This document shows positions 8,216 through 17,599 of a stretch of 64,000 nt of DNA, piece by piece (position 1 is the stretch's first letter; each line of letters opens with the position of its first letter). Under the pieces are notes generated by a model. That model was not told the DNA's origin, did not search any database, and saw nothing but the letters and a program-made list of their open reading frames with translations. Where the stretch lies: the NCBI GenBank assembly GCA_039822005.1, contig JBCBMZ010000009.1:62001-126000 (forward strand), in the 5' to 3' direction. A program made the translations under genes and the position numbers. The DNA is from JBCBDX01 sp039822005. Its GTDB lineage: Bacteria > Pseudomonadota > Alphaproteobacteria > Rhizobiales > Rhizobiaceae.

Positions 8216-9670
8216 ATGTCTGATCAAAACAAGTTCCTTAAGCAAAGTAATTTTGTGGGCGGTGATTGGATTGCAGCCGATAGCGGCGCGACGATGACAG
8301 TGCACAACCCGGCGACGCGCGAGGTGATTGGCACGATACCGGTCTGCGCGGTCCAAGAAACTGACCGTGCCATCGCTGCGGCATCAGAAGCTTTCCCCAT
8401 CTGGCGAAAAAGCACGGCGCTTGAACGCGCCAATTTGTTGATGAAACTGCACGATGTGATCTTGAAAAACCAGGAAGAGTTGGCGCGCCTACTTACGCTG
8501 GAGCAGGGCAAGCCGTTGGCTGAAGCACGCGTCGAAGTGGGTGGATCGGCGGCCTATGTGCGGTGGTTTGCTGAGGAAGCGCGCCGTGTTTACGGTGAGG
8601 TGATCCCCAGCCCTGTACCTGATCGCCGATTGATGGTGATCAAGGAACCGGTGGGTGTTGTGGCCGCTATCACACCTTGGAATTTCCCATCCTCCATGAT
8701 CGCCCGAAAACTGGGCCCGGCGTTGGCCGCTGGCTGTACGATTGTTATCAAGCCTTCGGAGTTTACGCCGTTTTCCGGTTTGGCCTGGGGGCTTTTGTGT
8801 AAAGAAGCGGGCATTCCTCCCGGTGTGGTCAATATCATAACAGGCGACGCTGCAGCCATCGGGTCACGCCTATGTGGCAACCCACATGTTCGAAAATTAA
8901 GCTTTACAGGGTCTACACGGGTCGGCAAATTACTGCTGGCGCAGTCAGCAGACAATGTACAAAAGGTCTCCATGGAGCTTGGTGGCAATGCGCCGTTTAT
9001 CGTCTTTAATGATGCGGATTTGGATCGGGCGATTTTGGGCGGTATGGCGGCCAAGTACCGAAACGCAGGTCAAACGTGCGTTTGTACCAACCGGTTTTAC
9101 GTTCAGGCGGGAATTTACGATGCTTTTGTGGACCGGTTGACGGCGGAAACCGCCGCAATGACGGTCGGCAATGGCTTTGACGATGGAGTGGTTCAAGGCC
9201 CGCTTATCAACGAGGCGGCCATGGCGAAAGTTGTTGAACTGGTCGAGGATGCGACCCAAAAGCAGGGACGCATCACTATCGGAGGCAAACCGCACGCCAA
9301 AGGCGGCACGTTCTTTGAGCCGACGGTCATTGCGAACGCTACTGGCAATATGCGTTTCGCGCGTGAAGAGATCTTTGGGCCGGTGGCACCTGTTTTCAAG
9401 TTTACAAGCGAGGAAGAAGTGGTCGCAATGGCCAATGACACTGAGTTTGGTTTGTCGGGTTTTGTTTACACTCAGGACTTGGGCCGCGCCTTCCGCATGA
9501 TGGAAGCGCTGCGCTATGGCCTGATTGGCATCAATGAGGGTGTGATCGCGACGCCGGAAGCACCCTTTGGCGGGGTCAAACACTCAGGTCTCGGCAAGGA
9601 AGGCGGCCACCAGGGTATTGCGGACTATGTCGATGAAAAGTTCGTCGCTGTCGGCGGGCTGGGCCTTTGA
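8216..9670 (+). CDS. gabD: NAD(P)-dependent succinate-semialdehyde dehydrogenase
   Basis: This is an aldehyde dehydrogenase of 484 residues that probably oxidises succinate semialdehyde to succinate at the end of 4-aminobutyrate breakdown. Clear motifs are TPWNFPSSMIARK near residue 150, the GSTRVGK turn, the catalytic glutamate in MELGGNAPFIVF, the nucleophilic cysteine in NAGQTCVCTNR, and EIFGPVAP. The CVC pattern around the active cysteine is typical of GabD enzymes. The start at 8216 (MSDQNK) matches the family; a GTG six bases earlier is better spaced from the GGAG sequence and is a real alternative. The gene overlaps the start of the next gene by three bases. Confidence 0.88.
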   Translation: MSDQNKFLKQSNFVGGDWIAADSGATMTVHNPATREVIGTIPVCAVQETDRAIAAASEAFPIWRKSTALERANLLMKLHDVILKNQEELARLLTLEQGKPLAEARVEVGGSAAYVRWFAEEARRVYGEVIPSPVPDRRLMVIKEPVGVVAAITPWNFPSSMIARKLGPALAAGCTIVIKPSEFTPFSGLAWGLLCKEAGIPPGVVNIITGDAAAIGSRLCGNPHVRKLSFTGSTRVGKLLLAQSADNVQKVSMELGGNAPFIVFNDADLDRAILGGMAAKYRNAGQTCVCTNRFYVQAGIYDAFVDRLTAETAAMTVGNGFDDGVVQGPLINEAAMAKVVELVEDATQKQGRITIGGKPHAKGGTFFEPTVIANATGNMRFAREEIFGPVAPVFKFTSEEEVVAMANDTEFGLSGFVYTQDLGRAFRMMEALRYGLIGINEGVIATPEAPFGGVKHSGLGKEGGHQGIADYVDEKFVAVGGLGL

Positions 9671-10665
9671 GCGCGCGTAAAGCGTGGGGTCGAACGGCCA
9701 ACGGAGAAATCGTTGACAAGGTCGTTCTGCAGAACGGACCATTGCGAGCGGAAGTCATTACCTTTGGCGCTATCCTGCGTGATTTGCGATATGTTGGCCA
9801 CGCCGCTCCTTTGGTTCTGGGCTTGAACTCGGTCGCCGATTATGAGGCTGATCCCGCATATCTCGGCGCCGTAGTGGGACGTTTCGCCAATCGCATCGCC
9901 GGCGCGCGCATGTCTGTTGACGGCGTGGACTATATACTTGATGCCAATGAAAACGGCAGCATGTTGCACGGTGGCAAAGCTGGTTTTTCCCGCCAGAATT
10001 GGTCCATAGAAGGCTTGAGCGACAACGAAGTGACGCTTTGCCTTCAAAGTCCTGATGGCGACATGGGTTTTCCGGGCAATCTGACCGTTCGATGCACCTA
10101 TGCGCTCGAGGATCAGGGTGTTTTGCGTGTCGCATTTAACGCTGAGACAGATGCGCCCACCGTCTGTTCGCTGGCCCAGCACAGCTATTTCAATCTGCAA
10201 GACGGTGGCGCGTCTTCCATTCATGACCATCAATTGACGTTGCTGGCTGATGCCTATTTGCCCGTTAATGCGCTGCTTATCCCCGCTGGTGCCCCCGAAA
10301 ATATTGATGGCGTTTGGTTGGACTTCCGGCAAACGCGCGAAATCGGACCAAGCCAGATTGACCATAATTATTGCCTTTCGCAGGAGCGTGTGCCGGTAAG
10401 GCCGGTGGCCAGGCTTGCATCACCGGCAAGCGGCATGGCGTTGGAGTTGGCGACGACAGAACCTGGACTGCAGGTGTATACTGGCGATGGGCTAAGCGGC
10501 GGTACGGCTGGTTTGGACAAGACTTTCTATAGGACACGGGCTGGGATTGCGCTTGAAACGCAAGTCTGGCCAGATGCGCCCAACCGGCCAGAATTTCCAT
10601 CGGCGTTTTTGCGTCCCGGTTTGCCGTTGCAGCAGGTGACGCAATTGCGTTTTATAAAAAGTTGA
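9667..10665 (+). CDS. Aldose 1-epimerase (galactose mutarotase-like)
   Basis: This is a 332-residue aldose 1-epimerase. Family motifs are VVGRFANRIAGA near residue 70, LHGGKAGFSRQ near 100, and the catalytic-histidine segment LAQHSYFNL near 170. The enzyme interconverts alpha and beta anomers of free sugars in the cytoplasm. The start is a TTG whose last bases form the TGA stop of the dehydrogenase (TTGA), which implies translational coupling. No sugar kinase or transporter lies beside it, so its substrate is open; a general mutarotase is the simple reading. Confidence 0.87.
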   Translation: MSARKAWGRTANGEIVDKVVLQNGPLRAEVITFGAILRDLRYVGHAAPLVLGLNSVADYEADPAYLGAVVGRFANRIAGARMSVDGVDYILDANENGSMLHGGKAGFSRQNWSIEGLSDNEVTLCLQSPDGDMGFPGNLTVRCTYALEDQGVLRVAFNAETDAPTVCSLAQHSYFNLQDGGASSIHDHQLTLLADAYLPVNALLIPAGAPENIDGVWLDFRQTREIGPSQIDHNYCLSQERVPVRPVARLASPASGMALELATTEPGLQVYTGDGLSGGTAGLDKTFYRTRAGIALETQVWPDAPNRPEFPSAFLRPGLPLQQVTQLRFIKS

Positions 10666-10691
10666 ACCGGTGCCGTGCGGAGGCGGAACAG

Positions 10692-11762
10692 ATGAAGACA
10701 CTGAGAAGAACCGCCATTGGCCTCATTGTTGTCTTAGGGGCGGCTTGGGCCTATGCCTATTTCTCGCTGGCGAATGAAACACATGCTTATGCGCCAGTCT
10801 CTGTGGATGAACGTGCCCAAGCACAGGCCTATCTTGGACAGGCGGTTGAACCGCTGGGTCCGGGGTGGGTGTGGGAAACATTTGAACCACAAACGGGGAT
10901 ATCGCTTCGAACCGGTCGCTTTGAGGATCCACCTGCCGACCCAAAGGGCATCATTATTGTGGTGCCGGGTTATACCGCGCCGCTTGAAATGATTGCTCGT
11001 TCAATCAATCAGTTTCACGCCAACGGATATCTGACGTATGGCTTTGAATATCGTGGGCAGGGTCTGTCGACGCGGTTCCTGGCAAACCCTGAAAAAGGAC
11101 ATGTTGAAGATTATGCTGTTCTTGCTTCCGATTTATCCCGCTTTGTAGAGGCGGTGCGGCAACCGGAGTTGCCACTCAACATCTACGCGATATCGCAGGG
11201 TGCACATATCACGATGCGCATGGCGGGAGACGGGTTGGGTAGCGCTGACCGATACGCGCTGGTTGTACCCATGGCACAAATTTTAACTGGTGATTTTCCC
11301 TATGGGGTGGCGCGCGCTTTGGCGTCGGTGCTCACCTTTGTCGGCCTTGGCGAGATGTTTGCGCCGGGACGCGGGCCTTGGGATATTTCGAAGGTAACGT
11401 TTGGCAGTAAGACACCCTGCAATGCGAATCCGGCTCGGGCGCAAACCCGAGATGCGCTGTTTGCACTGGACGAACAAAAGCGGGTCAACGGCCCTACGGC
11501 GCGTTGGGTACATGAAACTATAAACTCTACAGACCGGCTGCTCGGGCCGGATTATGCCGAGAAAATCAGCGCACCCGTCATCATGTTCACTGCCGGAATG
11601 GATACCATTGTCGATACTGAAGCCGCGGTCTCTTTGTGCAATAAGCTTGGTAATTGTGCACGGCGTCATTTTGAGGATGCACGCCATTGTATCGGACTAG
11701 AGGTCGATGCTGTCCGCGATGCGATTATTGACGCATCGCTCGAACATTTTGCGGGTGACTAG
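10692..11762 (+). CDS. Alpha/beta hydrolase, lysophospholipase-like, membrane anchored
   Basis: This is a serine hydrolase of 356 residues. The start at 10692 follows a strong GGAGG sequence. A single hydrophobic segment at about residues 8-24 is a signal anchor. The fold markers are VPGYTAPLEM (oxyanion region), YEFRG-like GFEYRGQGLS, and the nucleophile elbow YAISQGAH, in which the first glycine of GxSxG is replaced by alanine. A late ARHCIGLEVDAV segment probably supplies the catalytic histidine. The protein resembles monoacylglycerol/lysophospholipid lipases acting at the membrane or in the periplasm, but the substrate is not determined. Its end is 19 bp before the mutase gene. Confidence 0.72.
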   Translation: MKTLRRTAIGLIVVLGAAWAYAYFSLANETHAYAPVSVDERAQAQAYLGQAVEPLGPGWVWETFEPQTGISLRTGRFEDPPADPKGIIIVVPGYTAPLEMIARSINQFHANGYLTYGFEYRGQGLSTRFLANPEKGHVEDYAVLASDLSRFVEAVRQPELPLNIYAISQGAHITMRMAGDGLGSADRYALVVPMAQILTGDFPYGVARALASVLTFVGLGEMFAPGRGPWDISKVTFGSKTPCNANPARAQTRDALFALDEQKRVNGPTARWVHETINSTDRLLGPDYAEKISAPVIMFTAGMDTIVDTEAAVSLCNKLGNCARRHFEDARHCIGLEVDAVRDAIIDASLEHFAGD

Positions 11763-11781
11763 ATCACCGGGAGGCTGGAAC

Positions 11782-13953
11782 ATGTCGGAAGCGGTTGAAA
11801 ACAAAGACAAGTGGGCCGGTCTGGCTGAGAAGGAACTGAGGGGGCAACCACTCTCTGACATCGAAACCGTCACCGAGGACGGTATTACCGTCAAACCGCT
11901 CTACACCGCCGATGATCTTGAAGGCATTGACCATCTCGACAGCGTGCCGGGTATTGCGCCGTTTGTTCGCGGCCCGCGTGCCACCATGTATACCGGCCGT
12001 CCCTGGACAATTCGCCAATATGCCGGCTTTTCGACGGCGGAAGAATCCAACGCGTTTTACCGTAAGGCTTTGGCGGCCGGTCAAAAGGGCCTTTCCGTGG
12101 CTTTCGATTTGGCCACCCACCGCGGCTATGATTCAGACCATGACCGAGTGGTCGGTGATGTCGGCAAAGCTGGTGTGGCGATCGATACCGTTGAGGACAT
12201 GAAGATCCTCTTTGACGGAATTCCGTTGGAAGAAATGTCGGTTTCGATGACGATGAACGGTGCCGTCATCCCGGTGCTCGCCATGTTTATCGTCGCGGGC
12301 GAAGAGCAGGGTGTTGATCGGGCGAAACTGTCTGGCACGATCCAGAATGATATTCTCAAAGAGTTTATGGTGCGCAACACCTATATTTATCCGCCCGAAC
12401 CCTCGATGCGGATCATTGCCGATATTATTGAATATACCGCGCAGGAAATGCCGAAGTTCAATTCGATCTCGATTTCCGGCTACCACATCCAGGAGGCAGG
12501 TTCGACACTGGTGCAGGAACTGGCTTTCACCCTTGCGGATGGGCGCGAATATGTGCGCGCCGCGTTGGCCAAGGGCATGGATGTTGACGCTTTTGCAGGG
12601 CGACTGTCGTTTTTCTTCTGCATTGGCATGAATTTTTTTGCCGAAGCGGCGAAATTGCGTGCCGCCCGACTGCTTTGGGCGCGGATCATGGAAGAATTTG
12701 AGCCCCAAAAGCCTCAATCGTCGATGCTCCGCGCGCATTGTCAGACATCGGGTGTCTCGCTTCAAGAACAGGATCCTTACAACAATATCGTACGGACGGC
12801 CTATGAAGCGATGGCTGCGGTGCTCGGCGGCACGCAATCGCTTCATACCAATTCGTTCGATGAGGCCATGGCTCTGCCGACCGAGTTTTCCTCGCGCATC
12901 GCCCGCAACACACAGTTGATTTTGCAGCATGAGACCGGGGTCATCGATACGGTCGATCCGCTGGCCGGGTCCTACTATGTGGAAAGCCTGACAAAGGAGC
13001 TGGCTGATCGCGCCTGGGCCTTGATGGAAGAATTTGAAGCCGCAGGCGGTATGACAAAGGCAGTCCAGGAGGGCTTGCCAAAACGTCAGATCGAAGAGGC
13101 TGCCGCGCGCAAGCAAGCGGCAGTGGACCGCGGCGAGAGCGTTATTGTCGGGGTAAACAAATATCGCCTCGAGCAAGAAGATGAGATCGACATTCTCGAC
13201 ATCGACAACAGTGCCGTGCGTATGGCGCAGGTAGCGCGTTTGAAACGTGTGCGTTCATCCCGGGATGAAGATGCCTGCCGCGCGGCGCTCGATCAATTGT
13301 CGCAGGTGGCAAATAGCGGTGACGGCAATCTTTTGGGTGCAGCTGTCGAGGCGGCGCGAAAACGCGCGTCTGTGGGCGAAATATCGGATGCGATGGAAAC
13401 TGCTTTTGGGCGCTACAAGGGTGATGTCGTAACGATCACCGGTGTGTATGGCGCAGCCTATGAGGGTGACGAACGTTTTGCGGCCATCAAATCGCGGATC
13501 GCCGGCGCCGCTTCTTCGCGCGGCCAAACACCTTCCATTTTGGTGGCCAAAATGGGTCAGGACGGTCACGACCGTGGGGCCAAGGTCATCGCCACCGCGT
13601 TTCAGGATCTGGGCTTTGATGTCCATGTTGGGCCGCTGTTTCAGACCCCGCAGGAAGCAGCCGACATGGCGGTTGAAAATAACGTCGACATTGTTGGTGT
13701 TTCTTCACACGCGGCAGGCCATAAGACATTGGCGCCGATGCTGGTGACCGAACTGGCTGCGCGCGATGCTGCCGACAAGGTCGTCATTTGTGGCGGCGTG
13801 ATCCCGTCGCAGGATTATGATTTCTTGCGTGAGAACGGTATTGAAGCCGTTTTCGGGCCCGGAACTGACGTGTTAAAAGCGGCGGAAGCGCTTCTCGATA
13901 TTCTCGATGAGCGCGAGCGCCGCCGCAATTATGAAGGCGAACCAGCACTATAG
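11782..13953 (+). CDS. scpA: Methylmalonyl-CoA mutase, large subunit
   Basis: This is adenosylcobalamin-dependent methylmalonyl-CoA mutase (723 residues), which isomerises (R)-methylmalonyl-CoA and succinyl-CoA. An N-terminal TIM barrel begins near residue 60 (GPRATMYTGRPWTIRQYAGF, RGYDSDH). The C-terminal B12-binding domain carries the DxHxxG cobalt-ligand motif in KMGQDGHDRGAK, followed by SSHAAGH and ICGGVIP. The start at 11782 follows GGGAGG with seven-base spacing. A single large chain, as here, is the homodimeric form used by alphaproteobacteria. It would serve propionate or branched amino acid breakdown, or the ethylmalonyl-CoA pathway. Its end overlaps the convergent small gene by six bases. 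Confidence 0.96.
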   Translation: MSEAVENKDKWAGLAEKELRGQPLSDIETVTEDGITVKPLYTADDLEGIDHLDSVPGIAPFVRGPRATMYTGRPWTIRQYAGFSTAEESNAFYRKALAAGQKGLSVAFDLATHRGYDSDHDRVVGDVGKAGVAIDTVEDMKILFDGIPLEEMSVSMTMNGAVIPVLAMFIVAGEEQGVDRAKLSGTIQNDILKEFMVRNTYIYPPEPSMRIIADIIEYTAQEMPKFNSISISGYHIQEAGSTLVQELAFTLADGREYVRAALAKGMDVDAFAGRLSFFFCIGMNFFAEAAKLRAARLLWARIMEEFEPQKPQSSMLRAHCQTSGVSLQEQDPYNNIVRTAYEAMAAVLGGTQSLHTNSFDEAMALPTEFSSRIARNTQLILQHETGVIDTVDPLAGSYYVESLTKELADRAWALMEEFEAAGGMTKAVQEGLPKRQIEEAAARKQAAVDRGESVIVGVNKYRLEQEDEIDILDIDNSAVRMAQVARLKRVRSSRDEDACRAALDQLSQVANSGDGNLLGAAVEAARKRASVGEISDAMETAFGRYKGDVVTITGVYGAAYEGDERFAAIKSRIAGAASSRGQTPSILVAKMGQDGHDRGAKVIATAFQDLGFDVHVGPLFQTPQEAADMAVENNVDIVGVSSHAAGHKTLAPMLVTELAARDAADKVVICGGVIPSQDYDFLRENGIEAVFGPGTDVLKAAEALLDILDERERRRNYEGEPAL

Positions 13954-14166
13954 TCGGCCAGCGTCACGTAGTCTTTGCGCCAGAGCTTCGGCTTGGTCGA
14001 GACCGGCTTCAAGCGCGTGGACGTAGGCGTGGGTCAAGAAGAAATAGGCCGCATCCATATTGTTTTGCGCACCCATTTCGTCCGCCGCTTTTTGGTAGGC
14101 CGCTGCAATCGCTTTATGGTCACCTGCCTCTACAAGCTCGGCAAGGCTCGGGCTAGCGCTCGCCAT
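13948..14166 (-). CDS. Small hypothetical protein coupled to the Rieske oxygenase
   Basis: This is a 72-residue, alanine-rich, helical protein with no motif I can name. Two predicted helices (AELVEAGDHKAIAAAYQKAA and the YFFLTHAYVHALEAG region) look like a single TPR-like hairpin. Its ATG lies inside the last codons of the Rieske oxygenase gene, an overlap of 14 bases, so the pair is almost certainly co-translated. The tail overlaps the stop of the convergent methylmalonyl-CoA mutase gene. A role as a partner or stability factor for the oxygenase is only an inference from the overlap. Confidence 0.65.
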   Translation of the reverse strand: MASASPSLAELVEAGDHKAIAAAYQKAADEMGAQNNMDAAYFFLTHAYVHALEAGLDQAEALAQRLRDAGRL

Positions 14167-15313
14167 TTTCAATCAGGTTCGCCGCGACCCATTTGTGGAA
14201 GTTGTGCGTGGGTCCATCCATCACAGGGGAAAAGCGACCGCCGTCGAATGCGCTCGCGGCACGCCCGCGCTGCATGCCTTCAACGACGAAAATGTCTTCC
14301 TCAAAAACCACTTTCCATTGTTGGGTATTGTTTGCCCTCAAATCCGCATAGACATCGGTTGTGGCCTCGGGTTGATGATAAAAAAGGGCGATGCGTTCGA
14401 TGGTGTGCTCAGGGCCTTCCGGAACCAGAATGATTGCGAAAGAATGGTCCCGGTGTACGCCGAGCAGCAAGTTTGGAAAGAGCGCGATGTACTCTGCCGC
14501 CGCATCCCATTTGGATGCCAAGCCTTCCAAATACGGTAAGAGCGCACCGTCATCACCTTTGAGCTGACGGTACACATGGGTGCCTTGGCCCGAAAATCCA
14601 TGGGGATTCTCAATGTGGTAGTGATCCTCCAGTCGCGAATAGCTGTTTAGTGCCGGGTGCACCCAGGGCAGGTGGTAGCTTTCGCAATAGTTCTCGACGG
14701 CCAGCTTCCAATTGGTTTTGAGCTTGAGCTCGAAGGTTGAGTCGATCCCACCAAAGTGGATTGGCTTTTCAAATTCGCGCCAGCGTTCGAGCAAGTCGCC
14801 ATTGGCTACTTCAAAAGCTGGTGCGTCGCCTTCGACGTTGATAAAAATGATGCCGCGCCAGATGTGGCTTCTGACTTCAATCAGCCCCAGCCTATCTGGA
14901 CAAACCGCCTCATGCACATTGTAACCTGGTCCGCCGACATGAGGCGTTGCGCGCAGCTTGCCCGCCAGATCGTAACACCAGGAATGATATGGACATCTAA
15001 GGGCACCGGTTACTTCTCGCGGCTCTTCGACAAGGATCATACCGCGATGTCGGCACACATTGAAGAACACCCTGATTTTACCGTCGCGATCGCTCGCCAA
15101 TAAAAGAGGCTGGCCCAGAAACTGGATCGGCTTCACATGACCTGCTCCGGGCAAATCATGTGCGAAAGCCAGCGCGGCCCATTGGCCGTTGAACAGACGT
15201 TGTGTTTCCAATGCGTATGTCTGCGGGTCTTTATAGTGGGCGTTCGGGAGACCTTTGGCGTGCGCAACGTCCCGCAATACATGTTGCAATGGGGTCTCCG
15301 ACTGCATCGCCAT
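14153..15313 (-). CDS. Aromatic ring-hydroxylating oxygenase alpha subunit (Rieske type)
   Basis: This is a 386-residue Rieske non-heme iron oxygenase. The [2Fe-2S] motif is Cys87-x-His89 (NVCRHRG) with Cys107-x2-His110 (CPYHSW). The mononuclear iron site is in the segment NWKLAVENYCESYHLPWVHP, with both histidines and a late aspartate-bearing tail. The start at 15313 follows GGGAGAAGG; a second ATG is two codons further in. The closest functional relatives by pattern are carnitine/choline/glycine-betaine-type monooxygenases, but no reductase gene is adjacent, so the substrate and electron donor are unknown. The small gene downstream overlaps it. Confidence 0.85.
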   Translation of the reverse strand: MAMQSETPLQHVLRDVAHAKGLPNAHYKDPQTYALETQRLFNGQWAALAFAHDLPGAGHVKPIQFLGQPLLLASDRDGKIRVFFNVCRHRGMILVEEPREVTGALRCPYHSWCYDLAGKLRATPHVGGPGYNVHEAVCPDRLGLIEVRSHIWRGIIFINVEGDAPAFEVANGDLLERWREFEKPIHFGGIDSTFELKLKTNWKLAVENYCESYHLPWVHPALNSYSRLEDHYHIENPHGFSGQGTHVYRQLKGDDGALLPYLEGLASKWDAAAEYIALFPNLLLGVHRDHSFAIILVPEGPEHTIERIALFYHQPEATTDVYADLRANNTQQWKVVFEEDIFVVEGMQRGRAASAFDGGRFSPVMDGPTHNFHKWVAANLIENGER

Positions 15314-15465
15314 CCGCCTTCTCCCGAATTGGCATTCAGCTTGGCGCAGGCCGGTGATCGTTTCGATGTCCATTTGAGAAGTGTAGCTGTCTGATTACGA
15401 CGCGCGGTTGACGATGTTGGAGCGCAACTGTTTCATGTCATTGAGACATGGCTTAAGGATTTGAG

Positions 15466-16317
15466 ATGGATCGCGTCGTTCTGCTTGGCACCAAGGGCGG
15501 CCCTGCAGTCTACCCCGCAGCGCCGGGGCGTATGCCGACGTCTTCGCTGTTGTCGTTGGATGGCGAGCAGGTCATCGTTGATTGCGGGCTCGGCGTCACA
15601 GGGCGGCTGGTGCAGGCAGGCGTTGATCTGAAAAGTCTGTCGACCATTGTGATTACCCACCTCCATTCTGATCATTATCTGGAACTTGGGCCGCTACTGC
15701 ACACTGCGTGGACAGCAGGCCTCAAGACGCCGGTTCGAGTCATCGGGCCGGACGGTTTGTCGGACTATTGGAGCGCGTTCCTGCAATCCATGGCGTTCGA
15801 CATTAATCTGCGTATCGCGGATGAGGGAAGGTCGGCTTTGGATCGGTTGGCGCATATCGAGGCAATGGCCGGGGCTCACATGATGGGCGGTGTGCGATTG
15901 CGTACATTGCGTAACCATCATCCGCCAATAGTTGACAGTTACGCTCTGCGCTTTGATGCCGATGAGAAATCGGTCGTGTTTTCAGGCGATACCGCACCTT
16001 TTGCCGGTTTTGAGCCGTTTGCCGCGGGCGCTGATGTGTTGGTGCACGAGGGCATGATCGCACAGGGTGTTGACCGGCTGGTGGCGCGTGTTGGCAATGG
16101 CGAGCGTCTCAAGCAGCACTTGGTAGCCAGTCACACTGACGCCGTTGATGTGGGCCGCATCGCGCAAGAAGCGGGTATAAAGCAGCTTGCGCTGCACCAT
16201 CTTGTGCCGTCTGATGATCCGTTGATCACAGATGAGACTTGGCTGGCCGCCGTTCGCGCAGGCGGCTATCACGGGCCGCTCCATATGGGACACGATCTGC
16301 TGGAAATCGCACTCTAG
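15466..16317 (+). CDS. Metallo-beta-lactamase-fold hydrolase (RNase Z/AHL-lactonase-like branch)
   Basis: This is an MBL-fold protein of 283 residues. The signature THLHSDHYLELG near residue 65 gives the HxHxDH zinc ligands. Later ligands are the aspartate in SGDTAPFAG and the histidine in LHHLVPSDD. The arrangement matches the RNase Z-like/arylsulfatase-like subgroup rather than true beta-lactamases. There is no clear signal peptide. The gene stands alone on the plus strand between the divergent Rieske oxygenase and the convergent urease locus; its stop overlaps that of ureG. Substrate unknown. Confidence 0.83.
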   Translation: MDRVVLLGTKGGPAVYPAAPGRMPTSSLLSLDGEQVIVDCGLGVTGRLVQAGVDLKSLSTIVITHLHSDHYLELGPLLHTAWTAGLKTPVRVIGPDGLSDYWSAFLQSMAFDINLRIADEGRSALDRLAHIEAMAGAHMMGGVRLRTLRNHHPPIVDSYALRFDADEKSVVFSGDTAPFAGFEPFAAGADVLVHEGMIAQGVDRLVARVGNGERLKQHLVASHTDAVDVGRIAQEAGIKQLALHHLVPSDDPLITDETWLAAVRAGGYHGPLHMGHDLLEIAL

Positions 16318-16943
16318 GCCGCGCTCTTTTGCGCCAAACCGCCGGTTTCGACCAGAAAGTCGACAATCTCGCCGACGCCTTTGCTACGCTTCAGGTCGGT
16401 GAAGATGTGCGGACGGCCGTGACGGTTTTTGGTGGCATCGGCGTCCATTTGATCAAGGTCGACCTCTACGAAAGGGGCCAGATCAGCCTTGTTGATGATC
16501 AAAAGATCCGAGCGCGTGATTGCGAGGCCGCCTTTGCGCGGGATGTCCTGCCCCTGGCAAACCGAGATCACATAGAGCGTGAGATCGGCCAGATCCGGCG
16601 AAAATGTTGCCGCCAGATTGTCGCCGCCACTTTCGATGAAGATGACATCAAGGCCCGCATGTCGCTCGTTCATCTCGTCGATGGCGCGCAGATTAATCGA
16701 GGCGTCTTCGCGAATGGCCGTATGCGGACAACCGCCCGTTTCCACACCAATGATGCGATCCGACGGCAGGGCCTGCATGTGCACAAGCGCGTCTGCATCC
16801 TCACGCGTATAAATGTCGTTGGTGATGACGCCTACCGAGTAGCTATCGCGCATCGCTTTGCATAGCGCGCCGGCCAGACTTGTTTTGCCCGATCCGACTG
16901 GGCCGCCGATGCCAATACGAAGCGGGCCATGGGATGTGGTCAT
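16314..16943 (-). CDS. ureG: Urease accessory GTPase UreG
   Basis: UreG (209 residues) is the SIMIBI GTPase that drives nickel delivery to apo-urease with UreF and UreE. The P-loop GGPVGSGKTSL is at residues 13-23. The nickel-binding Cys-Pro-His is in ETGGCPHTAIRED, and the switch region is FIESGGDNLAATF. The start codon overlaps the ureF stop (ATGA). It is the last gene of the minus-strand urease locus and its stop overlaps that of the convergent MBL-fold gene. Confidence 0.97.
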   Translation of the reverse strand: MTTSHGPLRIGIGGPVGSGKTSLAGALCKAMRDSYSVGVITNDIYTREDADALVHMQALPSDRIIGVETGGCPHTAIREDASINLRAIDEMNERHAGLDVIFIESGGDNLAATFSPDLADLTLYVISVCQGQDIPRKGGLAITRSDLLIINKADLAPFVEVDLDQMDADATKNRHGRPHIFTDLKRSKGVGEIVDFLVETGGLAQKSAA

Positions 16944-17599
16944 GACAAGAAAAGCCTTGGTTGCAGGGATTCGTGCTTCATGGCGGCAATGTCGACCAAA
17001 AAGGTGCAGGTGCCAAGGTCTTCCAGCGTGCTGGATGCTGCTTTTTTGGCAGTGGTTTCGATGACGGGTTCCAGTATCACCAAGATGTCTGCCGCGCCTT
17101 TCTGGCCGAGGATGCCCATGCGAATGGCTGCTTGGAGCTGATTGGAGGTGAAGGCGTGCTGAAAGGCGGCAATGGCATCGCTTCGATCTATGCTGCTGTG
17201 GCCGCTGGCCCAGCCGATATGGATCGGCAGGGGTGTGCCGGGTGGGAGTTGTTGATCCTCTTTGAGCCAGTTTCCGACCGCTTCAGCAAAAGATGTGCCC
17301 TGTTTGATCGTTTCATTTAATCGCTCGGTGGCGTTGGTCATGGCGACGGCCAGTTCGTTGAGGTCATCGAGCGGTTCCCTGTTGGTCGCACACCCATGGG
17401 CTTGCGCCAAAAAGATGGCATCGTTCCACAGCGCTCCGACGGTGAGTTGCGCTTTGATCCATTGAGAAAGCGTTTCTGGTCCATCGACTTGGCTATCATG
17501 GATGGCCTGCTCCAACCCCGCCGAATATGCAAAGCTGCCGGTGGGAAAAACCGGTGACAGCCACGACATAAGGCGGAGGAGGGAACTGGTTTTTGCCAT
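16940..17599 (-). CDS. ureF: Urease accessory protein UreF
   Basis: UreF (219 residues) is the all-helical scaffold that bridges UreG and the apo-urease complex and acts as a gate for GTP-driven nickel insertion. The conserved N-terminal segment LMSWLSPVFPTGSFAYSAGLE is clear. I take the ATG at 17599, which shares a base with the stop of the preceding gene (TAATG), instead of the frame's earlier start at 17620. It overlaps ureG by four bases. Confidence 0.94.
   Translation of the reverse strand: MAKTSSLLRLMSWLSPVFPTGSFAYSAGLEQAIHDSQVDGPETLSQWIKAQLTVGALWNDAIFLAQAHGCATNREPLDDLNELAVAMTNATERLNETIKQGTSFAEAVGNWLKEDQQLPPGTPLPIHIGWASGHSSIDRSDAIAAFQHAFTSNQLQAAIRMGILGQKGAADILVILEPVIETTAKKAASSTLEDLGTCTFLVDIAAMKHESLQPRLFLS

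Noticed and set aside
12133..13176. 347-codon open frame antisense to methylmalonyl-CoA mutase
   Set aside because: Its composition (many His, Arg, Cys) is that of a mirror frame, there is no domain pattern, and the opposite strand carries an unambiguous mutase.
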